Part shown: positions 24,130 to 40,390 of the stretch, piece by piece
How the letters are laid out: each line of letters begins with the position of its first letter
How positions within the stretch are numbered: the stretch's first letter is position 1
Assembly (NCBI GenBank): GCA_012295275.1
Contig: CM022666.1
Location: 13,432,606 to 13,496,605, forward strand
Direction of reading: 5' to 3'
DNA: 64,000 bases
Source: Chrysomallon squamiferum
Lineage: Eukaryota; Mollusca; Gastropoda; Neomphalida; Peltospiridae
Notes under the pieces: generated by a model
What the model was told of the DNA's origin: nothing
The model's input: the letters and a program-made list of their open reading frames with translations, nothing else
Database searches by the model: none
Program-made: the position numbers and the translations under genes

Positions 24130-24580
24130 GTCTCTCATACATTGTGTATTCAAACAGACAACTGATGCTCATACACTGTGTGTTCAAACAGATAACTGAT
24201 GCTAATACATTGTGTTCAAACAAATAACTGATACTCATACATTGTGTGTTCAAACAGATAACTGCTGCTCATACACTGTGTGTTCAAACAGATAACTGCT
24301 GCTAATACATTGTGTTCAAACAAATGTTCAAACAGATAACTGCTGCTCATACATTGTGTGTTCAAACAGATAACTGATGCTCATACATTGTGTGTTCAAA
24401 CAGATAACTGATACTCATACATTGTGTTCAAACAGATAACTGATGCTCAAACACTGTGTGTTCAAACAGATAACTGATGCTCATACATTTTGTGTTCAAA
24501 CAGATGACTGATGCTCATACATTTTATGTTCAAACAGATATTTGTCGCTTGTAGATTTGTGTTCAAGACAGACAACTCTT
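24130..24580. repeat. Tandem repeat of about 35 nt, roughly twelve copies
   Basis: The unit is TCATACATTGTGTGTTCAAA followed by CAGATAACTGATGC, with length variants. The last copies grade into GTGTTCAAGACAGACAACTC, matching 21676-21725. Confidence 0.85.
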
Positions 24581-25117
24581 ACTTATATATTGTATCCAAG
24601 ACCAGCGACTCGTGGATATTCTTTATGAGGTCACAGTCGGACAGTCGGACGTGATCAAAACTTGATTTACTGATTTACAGCAGGAATCTCTAAGCCTCTT
24701 TCTGAATTCTCAACCGGGCAGTCTTAATAGTAATACTTATCCCGACCAAAACAACACACTAGGGTCATTATATATATATAACCACGACGACTTTATTGAC
24801 ACCAACCCACACCATGCATGGATTGCACGGGCCCTAGACCCACGAGGCACAGTGTGCCCATAGTTTCAGATGTCACGTGATGTCGGTGACTTCTTGACAT
24901 ACACAGCTACTGTATTACTTGCTAAATACTGTTTTAGTAGTTCTGCAGGCTCACAGTTTTAAGTCACTGAATGCGAATCACTAATTTTAAAAATGATAAT
25001 AATAATAATATAATATAAATAAATAAATAAATAAATACATAAATAAATAAAAATCATAATAATACAATAAAATAACCAACAACACACTAAACAAATAGAA
25101 CAAAAATAAACAAATAA

Positions 25118-25148
<31 letters not shown>

Positions 25149-25503
25149 AAGACGGTCTGTATTTCAGTGTTCTTCACTTTCACTGTTTTGATAAACTAAC
25201 TTCTTGTAGATATTTGTTTAACTTTCTAAAAAATATTTTTTTCAAATAGTTATCAAACTTGGAGTTTAAAAATTCTTCTTCTTCGAATACTTCACTCTGG
25301 CGGTTTTCATACCTTCGGAATTATTCATCTCTGACGTCACTTTAGAAGACAAATTAACTGCGTATCACTGGACTTAAGTGCGAGTCTGGTTTCTGTAAAT
25401 AATATTATACGTTATTTTATGCATGACTTTGAACTGCAACACCACGTGACGCTGACACGTGATTGCGTGACTGGCGCGAGTTCGTTCCTCGAGTCACGCG
25501 ATA
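24581..25503. other. Intergenic stretch before the 451-residue gene
   Basis: Contains a short TA run near 24770 and an AAAT-rich tract (25017-25150). The last 60 bases are CpG-bearing with two CACGTG E-boxes. I see no gene here. Confidence 0.35.
25443..25500 (+). promoter_or_regulatory. Probable promoter-proximal region with two CACGTG E-boxes
   Basis: CACGTGACGCTGACACGTGA holds two E-boxes 14 bp apart, followed by GCGTGACTGGCGCGAG and a CTCGAG. This small CpG-rich patch lies 80-140 bases before the ATG at 25582, in otherwise AT-rich sequence. Confidence 0.4.
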
Positions 25504-25581
25504 TTGATGAGATTTCCGTTAACCACCCTGAAACGTCTGCTAATTAATGACAGCAGAAGTCACATCAGAAAGCAGACGAAC

Positions 25582-29278
<3,697 letters not shown>

Positions 29279-29363
29279 ACAGTGAAAATAACTATGATTA
29301 ATTACCTTCAAGTGAGTGATTTCAAACACTGATAAAAAAATGTGTAAAAATCATGGCAGCTAC

Positions 29364-29460
<97 letters not shown>

Positions 29461-29615
29461 TTTCTTTATTTTATTTAAGTTTCAGAATTACAAATGTTGA
29501 AATTAATGTTTTAAATGATTAAACGTTACGAACGTGCCTAAGAGTGGCAAACCTCTTACATAAATCGACAATAATAAAAATAAATAAAACAAACAATACA
29601 TTTTTATTAATGACA

Positions 29616-29665
<50 letters not shown>

Positions 29666-30272
29666 ACAATAACAAGTAACATTATAACTGGGAGAAAATT
29701 TGAAAACGATAATAAATTATGTTAATAACTGTATTACATTATCATAATTTATGCATTTTGTTGCTTGTTGCCATTTTTGTAATTATAAATATACGATGAA
29801 AGTGGGTTGAGTAGCAGATTCCTTTCTAAATCGTTTCTTCGTGTTTTTGTTGGGGGGGAAGGAAAAAAGAAAAACACTTTATGCAGGCCTGTAGATATAT
29901 ATATGTGTGTGTGTGTTAGTTTTGAAATAAACATAATCGTCTTAACGTCATTTTGAAAATCGTGACTGGAAGAATTTTCAAGGTGACTGAATTTATTTAA
30001 TGTTCTTTGGCAGTAGTTTTGATCGATAATTCTTTTTAATTCTGTACCGGGTTAAAACAAAAAAAGTAATAAAACCATTTATTTTTACACTTAAGTTATT
30101 AGTAAATGTTACGCATCCATTTTTAAACATCGCAAATATTTTAAATCAGAATTAAAATCACCATATTTAAATATTCCTCATTTCTTTGTGATGCTTATAA
30201 GTTGTGATGTTTGTGTGTTAATGTGAGTAATTAAACAACGTTCATACCTTTTTAACTTAAAGGCACGTAACA
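29279..30272. other. Intergenic stretch between the 451-residue gene and the 1.9-kb array
   Basis: Holds a GA run (29367-29456), a candidate AATAAA (29573-29578) and a TTA run (about 29618-29662). Nothing else was recognised. Confidence 0.4.
29367..29456. repeat. (GA)45 microsatellite
   Basis: A pure GA tract of 90 bases just after the 451-residue gene. Confidence 0.95.
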
Positions 30273-31097
30273 TCATTCAACTGTTTATAAGATATCCCAG
30301 CAAACGAAAAAATAATTCACTGAACTCGATGATAATAGAAAAGTCGTCAAAAAAGCAATTAAATATGGCGGATGTATGACACTCTTGCAAGAAAGTGAAC
30401 TAGAAAAAAGAAAAACAACAAAATTCAGTTTTATGTATTTATTTACATATATGTTTTATTTTTTATTTGTTTATTCTTTTTATTATTATTATTATTATAG
30501 GCTGAAGTATTAATAACGATTTGTTTTGTAGAATGCAGACGACAATTTCCTTTAATTATAGAGTTTCAAGTGAAAGTGTCAGTCCTCCTGTAAACACATT
30601 TTCTTTCAGTTTTGTTTTTGTTTTTAGCAACAGAATCAAATAAATAAAACCAAAAACATTTCAGATCTTATCATAACTTAGTTCTTCCGATAAAAATAGT
30701 TAGACCTTTCAAAAGCCTGTAACCCATAGGAAACTTCATTTAAATAAACCAGGTTTTTGATAGTTGAATAGGTTAGGAACCACTGAATTTGAGTAACTGA
30801 ATTTATTTTTTATCCCCCAAATAATCATGCTTATCTTACTTGTTATTATGATGATTAATCTTTTTCGAATCGCCGATTTGACGAAAGACAGTTGTCTAAA
30901 ACAATGTTGTTTTTTATTTATTATTTTGTTTGTTTTTGTCGTTAAAAAAAGGAAAGAAAAGAAACCGCTGTCCAACTGAAGTATTAGCTTCAGACTTACT
31001 GAAGCATAAACTTCAAACGTTCACTTTTTAAAGTGGCAATCCTCTTAATATGAAACCGTTTTCTTCAAAGCTGAAATCGTTCTGTAAACTTCACGAT

Positions 31098-31157
<60 letters not shown>

Positions 31158-32332
31158 TCTAATAATAATAATAATAATAATTATTATTATTATAAATGTT
31201 TTTGTTTGTTTTTTCTGTTGTTTTTTTGTTGTTGTTGTTTTTTCTTTTTTTCTGGTTATTAAAAAGGCAAAAATGGTGCTAAACTCACCAAATAACCACT
31301 ATTATTGGTACAAAAAATATATATACATAAGTATCTAAACACTAATTCACGGCACTTTCAACTGTTGTAGTTTTTTTTCATTTGAAAACAAAATAATGAT
31401 ATAAATACTTCTGTAAAAAAAAATTGACGTCAAAGAAAACTTGAAAGAAACATACATACTAGCTGCACTAAAAAAAAACAAAGTCAACACTCAGTTATTT
31501 CAGTTAGAGTCATAATGATACAAAATGTAATATGCTTTTTATTTTATAATTTATTTACTTTTATAAAAGTTTACAGTCAGTCGTAAATATGAGTATAGTA
31601 AGAATCTTATCGTTTTAAGTTTCCTACCAAAATAACTAATTAGGTTCCAACGAACACTGAGTCTAGGCAGAACACTGTGAAAATCAAGCTGAACCACTTT
31701 TGAATCCAGTAGATGTAACACCTTTTCTCTATAAGGAAGGTTTTTGAGAGATTTAGTCTTTATAAAGAATAAACGTTTCTAAAGGATCAAAAATTCGGTT
31801 CTCAAATGAACATCCATGTGATTCCAGTTCACCGCGTTATGTGCTGTTGGTAATACCAAGAAAACATCTTAAAGTGTGTTCTGCATTTTTTCATGCTGTC
31901 GTTTCATTTGTTTTAGTCGTTCAGTTTTAGCAATTACAAAATATCTGGTAGCAGTCATCTTTCTGTACATATCGAACTGTTGTAGAAAAAAAAAATCTGT
32001 ATGTTGCTTCTAGTTTTAGTATTGTCTGGAAAGTCCATTATGTTCCTTTAACCTAATATTTCAAGGCAGTTTGGATAAAATACATTAATAAAAAAAGTTC
32101 GAAGTTTGCCACTAAATATATTTTATTTATGAAAAAGATTATAATAAATGAAAAATTATGGAAAACCTTTCATTAACTTTTTTCCTTCGGTCATTCAATG
32201 TTTATAAGATATCCCAGCAAACGAAACAATAATTCATTGAAATCAATGATAATAGAAAAGTCGTCAAAAAAGCAATTAAATATGGCGGATGTATGACACT
32301 CTTGCAAGAAGGTATTTTTATTTGTTTATTTA

Positions 32333-32382
<50 letters not shown>

Positions 32383-32981
32383 GGCTGAAGTATTAATAAC
32401 GATTTGTTTTGTAGAATGCAAACGACAATTTCCTTTAATTATAGAGTTTCAAGTGAAAGTGTCAGTCCTCCTGTAAACACATTTTCTTTCAGTTTTGTTT
32501 TTGTTTTTAGCAACAGAATCAAATAAATAAAACCAAAAACATTTCAGATCTTATCATAACTTAGTTCTTCCGATAAAAATAGTTAGACTTTTCAAAAGCC
32601 TGTAACCCATAGGAAACTTCATTTAAATAAACCAGGTCTTTGATAGTTGAATAGGTTAGGAACCACTGAATTTGAGTAACTGAATTTATTTTTTCTCCCC
32701 CAAATAATCATGCTTATCTTACTTGTTATTATGATGAAAAATCATTTTCGAATCGCCGATTTGACGAAAGACAGTTGTCTAAAACAATGTTGTTTTTTAT
32801 TTATTATTTTGTTTGTTTTTGTCGTTAAAAAAAAAGAAAGAAAAGAAACCGCTGTCCAACTGAAGTATTAGCTTCAGACTTACTGAAGCATAAACTTCAA
32901 ATGTTCACTTTTTAAAGTGGCAATCCTCTTAACATAAAAACGTTTTTTTCAAAGTTGAAATCCTTCTGTAAACTTCACGAT

Positions 32982-33048
<67 letters not shown>

Positions 33049-33051
33049 AAT

Positions 33052-33086
<35 letters not shown>

Positions 33087-34259
33087 GTATTATTATTATT
33101 ATTATTATTATAAATGTTTTTTTTTGTTTTGTTTTTTCTGTTGTTTTTTTTTTTTTTTTTTTTTTCTGGTTATTAAAAAGGCAAAAATGGTGCTAAACTC
33201 ACCAAATAACCACTATTATTGGTACAAAAAATATATATACATAAGTATCTAAACACTAATTCACGGCACTCTCAACTGTTGTAGTTGTTTTTTTTCATTT
33301 GAAAACAAAATAATGATATAAATACTTCTGTAAAAAAAAATTGACGTCAAAGAAAACTTGAAAGAAAAATACATACTAGCTGCAGTAAAAAAAAACAAAG
33401 TCAACACTCAGTTATTTCAGTTAGAGTCATAATGATACAAAATGTAATATGCTTATTATTTATAATTTATTTACTTTTATAAAAGTTTACAATCAATCGT
33501 AAATATGAGTATAGTAAGAATCTTATCATTTTAAGTTACCTACCAAAATAACTAATTAGGTTCCAACGAACACTGAGTCTAGGCAGAACACTGAAAATCA
33601 AGCTGAACCACTTTTGAATCCAGTACATGTAACACCTTTTCTCTATAAGGAAAGTTTTTGAGAGATTTAGTCTTTATAAAGAATAAACGTTTCTAAAGGA
33701 TCAAAAATTCGGTTCTCAAATGAACATCCATGTGATTCCAGTTCAGCGCGTTATGTGCTGCTGGTAATACCAAGAAAACATCTTAAAGTGTGTTCTGCAT
33801 TCTTTCAAGCTGTCGTTTCATTTGTTTTAGTCGTTCAGTTTTAGCTAGCAATTTAAAATAGTAATTACAAAATATCTGGAAGCAGTCATCTTTCTGTACA
33901 TATCGAACTGTTGTAGAAAAAAAATCTATGTTGCTTCTAGTTTTAGTATTGTCTGGAAAGTCCATTATGTTCCTTTAACCTAATATTTCAAGGCAGTTTG
34001 GATAAAATACAATAATAAAAAAAGTTCGAAGTTTGCCACTAAATATATTTCATTTATGAAAAAGATTATAATAAATGAAAAATTATGGAAAACCTTTCAT
34101 TAACTTTTTTCCTTCGATCATTCAATGTTTATAAGATATCCCAGCAAACGAAACAATAATTAATTGAAATCGATGATAATAGAAAAGTCGTCAAAAAAGC
34201 AATTAAATATGGCGGATGTATGACACTCTTGCAAGAAGGTATTTTTTCTTTGTTTATTC

Positions 34260-34304
<45 letters not shown>

Positions 34305-34903
34305 TAGGCTGAAGTATTAATAATGATTAGTTTTGTCGAATGCAGACGACAATTTCATTAATTATAGAGTTTCAAGTGAAAGTGTCAGTCCTCCTGTAAA
34401 CACATTTTCTTTCAGTTTTGTTTTTGTTTTTAGCAACAGAATCAAATAAATAAAACCAAAACATTTCAGATCTTATCATAACTTAGTTCTTCCGATAAAA
34501 ATAGTTAGACTTTTCAAAAGCCTGTAACCCATAGGAAACTTCATTTAAATAAACCAGGTCTTTGATAGTTGAATAGGTTAGGAACCACTGAATTTGAGTA
34601 ACTGAATTTATTTTTTATCCCCCAAATAATCATGCTTATCTTACTTGTTATTATGATGAAAAATCTTTTTCGAATCGCCGATTTGACGAAAGACAGTTGT
34701 CTAAAACAATGTTGTTTTTTATTTATTATTTTGTTTGTTTTTGTTGTTAAAAAAAAAGATAGAAAAGAAACCGCTGTCCAACTGAAGTATTAGCTTCAGA
34801 CTTACCGAAGCATAAACTTCAAATGTTCACTTTTTAAAGTGGCAATCCTCTTAACATAAAACCGTTTTTTTCAAAGTTGAAATCCTTCTGTAAACTTCAC
34901 GAT

Positions 34904-34971
<68 letters not shown>

Positions 34972-36171
34972 TCTAATAATAATAATAATAATAATAATAA
35001 GTATTATTATTATTATTATTATAAATGTTTTTTTTTTGTTTTGTTTTTTCTGTTGTTTTTTTTTTTTTTTTTTTTTTCTGGTTATTAAAAAGGCAAAAAT
35101 GGTGCTAAACTCACCAAATAACCACTATTATTGGTACAAAAAATATATATACATAAGTATCTAAACACTAATTCACGGCACTCTCAACTGTTGTAGTTGT
35201 TTTTTTTCATTTGAAAACAAAATAATGATATAAATACTTCTGTAAAAAAAATTGACGTCAAAGAAAACTTGAAAGAAAAATACATACTAGCTGCAGTAAA
35301 AAAAACAAAGTCAACACTCAGTTATTTCAGTTAGAGTCATAATGATACAAAATGTAATATGCTTTTTATTTTATAATTTATTTACTTTTATAAAAGTTTG
35401 CAGTCAATCGTAAATATGAGTATAGTAAGAATGATATCGTTTTAAGTTTCCTACCAAAATAACTAATTAGGTTCCAACGAACACTGAGTCTAGGCAGAAC
35501 ACTGTGAAAATCAAGCTGAACCACTTTTGAATCCAGTACATGTAACACCTTTTTCTATAAGGAAAGTTTTTGAGAGATTTAGTCTTTATAAAGAATAAAC
35601 GTTTCTAAAGGATCAAAAATTCGGTTCTCAAATGAACATTCATGTGATTCCAGTTCAGCGCGTTATGTGCTGTTGGTAATACCAAGAAAACATCTTAAAG
35701 TGTGTTCTGCATTCTTTCAAGCTGTCGTTTCATTTGTTTTAGTCGTTCAGTTTTAGCTAGCAATTTAAAATAGTAATTACAAAATATCTGGAAGCAGTCA
35801 TCTTTCTGTACATATCGAACTGTTGTAGAAAAAAAATCTATGTTGCTTCTAGTTTTAGTATTGTCTGGAAAGTCCATTATGTTCCTTTAACCTAATATTT
35901 CAAGGCAGTTTGGATAAAATACAATAATAAAAAAAGTTCGAAGTTTGCCACTAAATATATTTCATTTATGAAAAAGATTATAATAAATGAAAAATTATGG
36001 AAAACCTTTCATTAACTTTTTTCCTTCGATCATTCAATGTTTATAAGATATCCCAGCAAACGAAACAATAATTAATTGAAATCGATGATAATAGAAAAGT
36101 CGTCAAAAAAGCAATTAAATATGGCGGATGTATGACACTCTTGCAAGAAGGTATTTTTTCTTTGTTTATTC

Positions 36172-36214
<43 letters not shown>

Positions 36215-36814
36215 TAGGCTGAAGTATTAATAATGATTAGTTTTGTCGAATGCAGACGACAATTTCATTAATTATAGAGTTTCAAGTGAAAGTGTCAGTC
36301 CTCCTGTAAACACATTTTCTTTCAGTTTTGTTTTTGTTTTTAGCAACAGAATCAAATAAATAAAACCAAAAACATTTCAGATCTTATCATAACTTAGTTC
36401 TTCCGATAAAAATAGTTAGACTTTTCAAAAGCCTGTAACCCATAGGAAACTTCATTTAAATAAACCAGGTCTTTGATAGTTGAATAGGTTAGGAACCACT
36501 GAATTTGAGTAACTGAATTTATTTTTTATCCCCCAAATAATCATGCTTATCTTACTTGTTATTATGATGAAAAATCTTTTTCGAATCGCCGATTTGACGA
36601 AAGACAGTTGTCTAAAACAATGTTGTTTTTTATTTATTATTTTGTTTGTTTTTGTCGTTAAAAAAAAAGATAGAAAAGAAACCGCTGTCCAACTGAAGTA
36701 TTAGCTTCAGACTTACTGAAGCATAAACTTCAAATGTTCACTTTTTAAAGTGGCAATCCTCTTAACATAAAACCGTTTTTTTCAAAGTTGAAATCCTTCT
36801 GTAAACTTCACGAT

Positions 36815-36874
<60 letters not shown>

Positions 36875-36876
36875 TC

Positions 36877-36915
<39 letters not shown>

Positions 36916-37946
36916 GTATTATTATCATTATTATTATAAATGTTTTTGTTTGTTTTGTTTTTTCTGTTGTTTTTTTTTTTTTTTTTTTTTCTGGTTATTA
37001 AAAAGGCAAAAATGGTGCTAAACTCACCAAATAACCACTATTATTGGTACAAAAAATATATATACATAAGTATCTAAACACTAATTCACGGCACTCTCAA
37101 CTGTTGTAGTTGTTTTTTCATTTGAAAACAAAATAATGATATAAATACTTCTGTAAAAAAAATTGACGTCAAAGAAAACTTGAAAGAAAAATACATACTA
37201 GCTGTAGTAAAAAACAAAGTCAACACTCAGTTATTTCAGTTAGAGTCATAATGATAAAAAATGTAATATGCTTCTTATTTTATAATTTATTTACTTTTAT
37301 AAAAGTTTACAGTCAATCGTAAATATGAGTATAGTAAGAATCTTATCGTTTTAAGTTTCCTACCAAAATAACTAATTAGGTTCCAACGAACACTGAGTCT
37401 AGGCAGAACACTGTGAAAATCAAGCTGAACCACTTTTGGATCCAGTAGATGTAACACCTTTTCTCTATAAGGAAAGTTTTTGAGAGATTTAGTCTTTATA
37501 AAGAATAAACGTTTCTAAAGGATCAAAAATTCGGTTCTCAAATGAACATTCATGTGATTCCAGTTCACCGCGTTATGTGCTGTTGGTAATACCAAGAAAA
37601 CATCTTAAAGTGTATTCTGCATTCTTTCAAGCTGTCGTTTCGTTTGTTTTAGTCGTTCAGTTTTAGCTAGCAATTTAAAATAGTAATTACAAAATATCTG
37701 GAAGCAGTCATCTTTCTGTACATATCGAACTGCTAAAATGAAAAAAAAAAAAAGAAATCTGTAAGTTACTTCTAGTTTTAGTATGGAATATCCATTATGT
37801 TCCTTTAACCTAATATTTCAAGGCAGTTTGGATAAAATACAATAATAAAAAAGTTCGAAGTTTGCCCATAAATATATTATATTTATGAAAAAGATTATAA
37901 TACTTGAAAAATTATGGGAAACCTTTCATTAACTTTTTCAGTTCGG
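30273..37946. repeat. Tandem array of a 1.92-kb unit, four full copies
   Basis: Copies start at the landmark TCATTCAA(C)TGTTTATAAG: 30273, 32191, 34118 and 36030 (lengths about 1918, 1927, 1912 and 1917). Each contains GGCGGATGTATGACACTCTT, a TTA tract, a CT tract followed by AAT and TTA tracts that are mutually complementary, a poly-T stretch, and a minus-strand 60-codon frame. That frame is open in copies 2 and 3 (33965-33783, 35877-35695) and disrupted in copies 1 and 4. Copies 2 and 3 share private changes, as do 3 and 4 (AATGATTAGTTTTGTCGAAT), so the array grew stepwise. The array is probably a non-coding satellite-like duplication; the small frame shows no known domain. Confidence 0.92.
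33783..33965 (-). other. 60-codon frame inside the array unit (second open copy at 35695-35877)
   Basis: Starts MDFPDNTKTRSN and ends with a basic helix (ERLKQMKRQLERMQNTL). It is identical in two copies but broken by poly-A length changes in others. Recent duplication alone explains the identity, so coding is not established. Confidence 0.2.
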
Positions 37947-38231
37947 TCTGTAAGGTTTATTTATATTTATATTTCCCATACATTTTCTGAATAAATGCAT
38001 TTTATAGCAATACTGCCTTTTATGTGGTCTTCTTATCAGTTGCAACTATTTGGTGAATGATCATTTCCCAACACAATGATCATTTCCGAATCTTGTGGGG
38101 AACTTGCACTTTCTTTCTGCTATCGTCTGTATTATTAATTAATTAATTTATTCAATAATGTTTCTTGTTTTTATTTTTTTTAATTAATTTTTTTTTTCTT
38201 CTTTCTTTTCATGTGTGGATTGCTGAGATAA
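37947..38231. repeat. Array tail sequence, copy 1 (partner 41837-42121)
   Basis: From GGTCTGTAAGGTTTATTTAT to GTGTGGATTGCTGAGATAAT this matches the partner with few changes. After the shared GATAAT the partner continues into host DNA (GCAAAAGAG), while this copy continues into the viral capsid frame. The host-virus junction is therefore set at about 38231/38232. Confidence 0.88.
38147..38175 (-). terminator. Host-derived AATAAA signals behind the chimeric capsid frame
   Basis: On the minus strand AATAAA occurs at 38175-38170 and again at 38152-38147, 9 and 32 bases after the capsid ORF stop. Both lie in the duplicated host tail, not in viral DNA. Confidence 0.4.
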
Positions 38232-40013
38232 TTCGACTTCACTATAATAGGTGATCTGAATGTTTGCATGATAATTGAAATACAATGTATTTCCTCCACT
38301 CGTTTTCTCTACATCTGGATACAAGCCAATCATAAATATAGGAGGTCTGTTACATTGATATGTACGTCTATGCGATCCGTCTTTACAAACATCAACGTTG
38401 GGATTATTAGCATTGTTATGCATTACACCTTGATTACTGTACTTGGTACCTCCGTCATCTACCATAGACGGTGCACCAAGTACATTAGATGCTTTATTCT
38501 GAAAACATGCTGTATAATGTATTCTTCTGTACTGATGATTAAAATAACAACATATCGCTGTACCCATAGGATGCTTAGAATTATTAGTAACTATTATATC
38601 GTGAGTAGGCCATACCTCCAAATTACCTTTGTTCTCATTAGCACATTGATATTTAGATTTCTGACATAAACCTGAAACATCTGTAAAATTGAGAGTATGT
38701 GATGTTTCAGATGGAAACAATATTAACGGAGAATCTTTGCATGTATAATCTAATGCGAAGCCTCCTGCACTTATAACAGTTTCACGATAACCGTCATGTT
38801 TCTTCATATCATAAATGTAATTTGGAGATTCTGCCTTATAATCGATACCATCTGTACCAGTCCATGCATGATTTAATAATTGCATTGCCATGTCGCTAGG
38901 CATATATAACTTTCTATCTGGTTGTACCTTTATACTACGTTCAGCAACACTATCCATACATTCTTCATCTCTGAAAAAATGGTTATGATGTAACATTAAA
39001 TTATTCTCTGGTAATCCGTAATCATTATGTATATCTGTAAATGTCCAAACTCGTGAATTAGGTGGTGCCATAACAGGAACTTCGTTAGGATCTGATTTAT
39101 TATTATTCAATACATGAATAATCATATTGTTTATATTAAAACCGATCTTTTTAACTTTATATCCAATGAAATCGTCTGGCAAATTCCAATCTTCCGGTTT
39201 AGTACTGGCAGCTTTATACCAATAAGGAATAATATGTCCTCCATGATTGAACGTAAATTCGCTAACGTTGGGATCTCCTATGGCTTTCTTCCAATTTACA
39301 TCATCTGTGTTATTATCTAATATCTTCATCTCGGCTTTTCTATTTTTGGTAAAGTTAATTGTACTGGTAAATGTACGTTTAAATGTCTTTTTAATTGTAA
39401 TGTATCTAGGATCTAATACTTTAGTAGTTCCACCAAAACCTTGATATAATACATTGTTACCAGTAGCAGACGCCATAGGAGCACCTTCAATTGCTTCACT
39501 TCCACCAGTATCTGTAACCTCTTCATTCATTATGGAATCAGGTTCCATTACGGATTCTTCTGGTTGTAAATAAGTTCCTTTAGCATTAGTTCTGTCTAAT
39601 ACATCTTGAGAAACTCTATTAGATAATTGTTTATTATCTTGAAATTTTGCATCTGGTCCTCCAGATGGTTCAGCTGAATGTCGTTTCATAGCTGATTGAT
39701 CTGGATTTCTGGATGAGTCGTGTAAATCTCCTTGTTGTTCTTCGTTATCGTAGAATAAAGGGGTGCCGAAAGGGTCGTCTTCGTCCGAATCTTCAATAGA
39801 GTTATAGTCTTGCCCAATATTTTGAATTGCCTGATAGAAATCGTTATTCGGAATTTGTATATTTGGATACTGACGTCTGATCTGAAGCCACCTTTCTTGT
39901 CGTTTAGAATAGGGGACATTTATTTCAGCTAATTTATTGAATGCTTTAGATTTTGCTATAGCCCACAGACGAGTGACCTCTGTTTTCGTCAAAAGTCGTT
40001 TGCCTTTTGTCAT
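38184..40013 (-). CDS. Endogenous parvovirus/densovirus-like capsid protein (VP), 3' end fused to host repeat
   Basis: 609 codons without interruption. The first 90 residues are basic then acidic (KGKRLL, SDEDDPFG); up to about residue 200 the protein is polar and probably disordered. From about residue 205 it shows the layout of a parvoviral jelly-roll capsid protein: HGGHIIPYWY near 255, RVWTFTDIHNDYGLPE near 325 (the family's conserved F-T-D-x-x-x-x-L-P), and near the end PPIFMIGLYPD then NYHANIQITYYSE, the usual final strands. This protein forms the virion shell. Residues after TYYSEVEL (15 codons plus stop) come from the duplicated host tail, so the natural C-terminus is lost. The only frame change is relative to the small upstream ORF, which overlaps by ATGA. 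No replication protein gene accompanies it. Family assignment is strong from architecture; the genus is uncertain. Confidence 0.82.
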   Translation of the reverse strand: MTKGKRLLTKTEVTRLWAIAKSKAFNKLAEINVPYSKRQERWLQIRRQYPNIQIPNNDFYQAIQNIGQDYNSIEDSDEDDPFGTPLFYDNEEQQGDLHDSSRNPDQSAMKRHSAEPSGGPDAKFQDNKQLSNRVSQDVLDRTNAKGTYLQPEESVMEPDSIMNEEVTDTGGSEAIEGAPMASATGNNVLYQGFGGTTKVLDPRYITIKKTFKRTFTSTINFTKNRKAEMKILDNNTDDVNWKKAIGDPNVSEFTFNHGGHIIPYWYKAASTKPEDWNLPDDFIGYKVKKIGFNINNMIIHVLNNNKSDPNEVPVMAPPNSRVWTFTDIHNDYGLPENNLMLHHNHFFRDEECMDSVAERSIKVQPDRKLYMPSDMAMQLLNHAWTGTDGIDYKAESPNYIYDMKKHDGYRETVISAGGFALDYTCKDSPLILFPSETSHTLNFTDVSGLCQKSKYQCANENKGNLEVWPTHDIIVTNNSKHPMGTAICCYFNHQYRRIHYTACFQNKASNVLGAPSMVDDGGTKYSNQGVMHNNANNPNVDVCKDGSHRRTYQCNRPPIFMIGLYPDVEKTSGGNTLYFNYHANIQITYYSEVELSQQSTHEKKEEKKN

Positions 40014-40375
40014 GAAATCGGTATACGCGTATATATATATGATACGTTTTCGTCTTCTTCAGCCTCTATCTGATTACGTTCTATGGGTGTGACGTCGTTA
40101 TCTATATCTTTCACTTGTGGATTTATGAAATCCCCTAGTTCATTGATTGCTTGTTCAATCTGATTTTTAGTGTAATCAGATATACCTTCAACAGCTGATT
40201 CAACTACAGATGTTCCTATATTTATAGCAGGATCTAACAATATACTATCAGATCCAATTATTTCAGTTATAGCTGGTGATGTAGAATCCAATATAGCTGA
40301 TGTTGCAAGTTCAACAGATGCATCGAATGCGTATTCGATTATTTCTGTTGCAATTATTCCTAATGCTGTGAACAT
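40010..40375 (-). CDS. Small ORF upstream of the endogenous capsid gene (VP1-unique-like)
   Basis: 121 residues from the ATG at 40375 (MFTALGIIATEI) to a TGA overlapping the capsid ATG (ATGA). An upstream in-frame ATG at 40468 would lie in the leader, before the TATA-like site, so the inner start is preferred. The first 60 residues are hydrophobic and Ala/Ile/Ser-rich; the rest is acidic (AEEDEN) and ends YTRIPIS. In several ambidensoviruses the largest capsid protein is made by splicing a small upstream ORF onto the main one, and position suggests that here. However, I see no phospholipase A2 calcium loop (GPG) or HD catalytic pair, which most VP1-unique regions carry. The hydrophobic, glycine-poor N-terminus could be a different membrane-active region. 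The frame is intact. Confidence 0.55.
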   Translation of the reverse strand: MFTALGIIATEIIEYAFDASVELATSAILDSTSPAITEIIGSDSILLDPAINIGTSVVESAVEGISDYTKNQIEQAINELGDFINPQVKDIDNDVTPIERNQIEAEEDENVSYIYTRIPIS

Positions 40376-40390
40376 GCTATCATGACAGAC

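Noticed and set aside
38268-39444. Plus-strand frames of 65-133 codons inside the viral element, considered as a remnant NS gene
   Set aside because: They are antisense to the intact capsid frame, carry no helicase (GxxxxGK) or HUH nickase motif, and show no domain.
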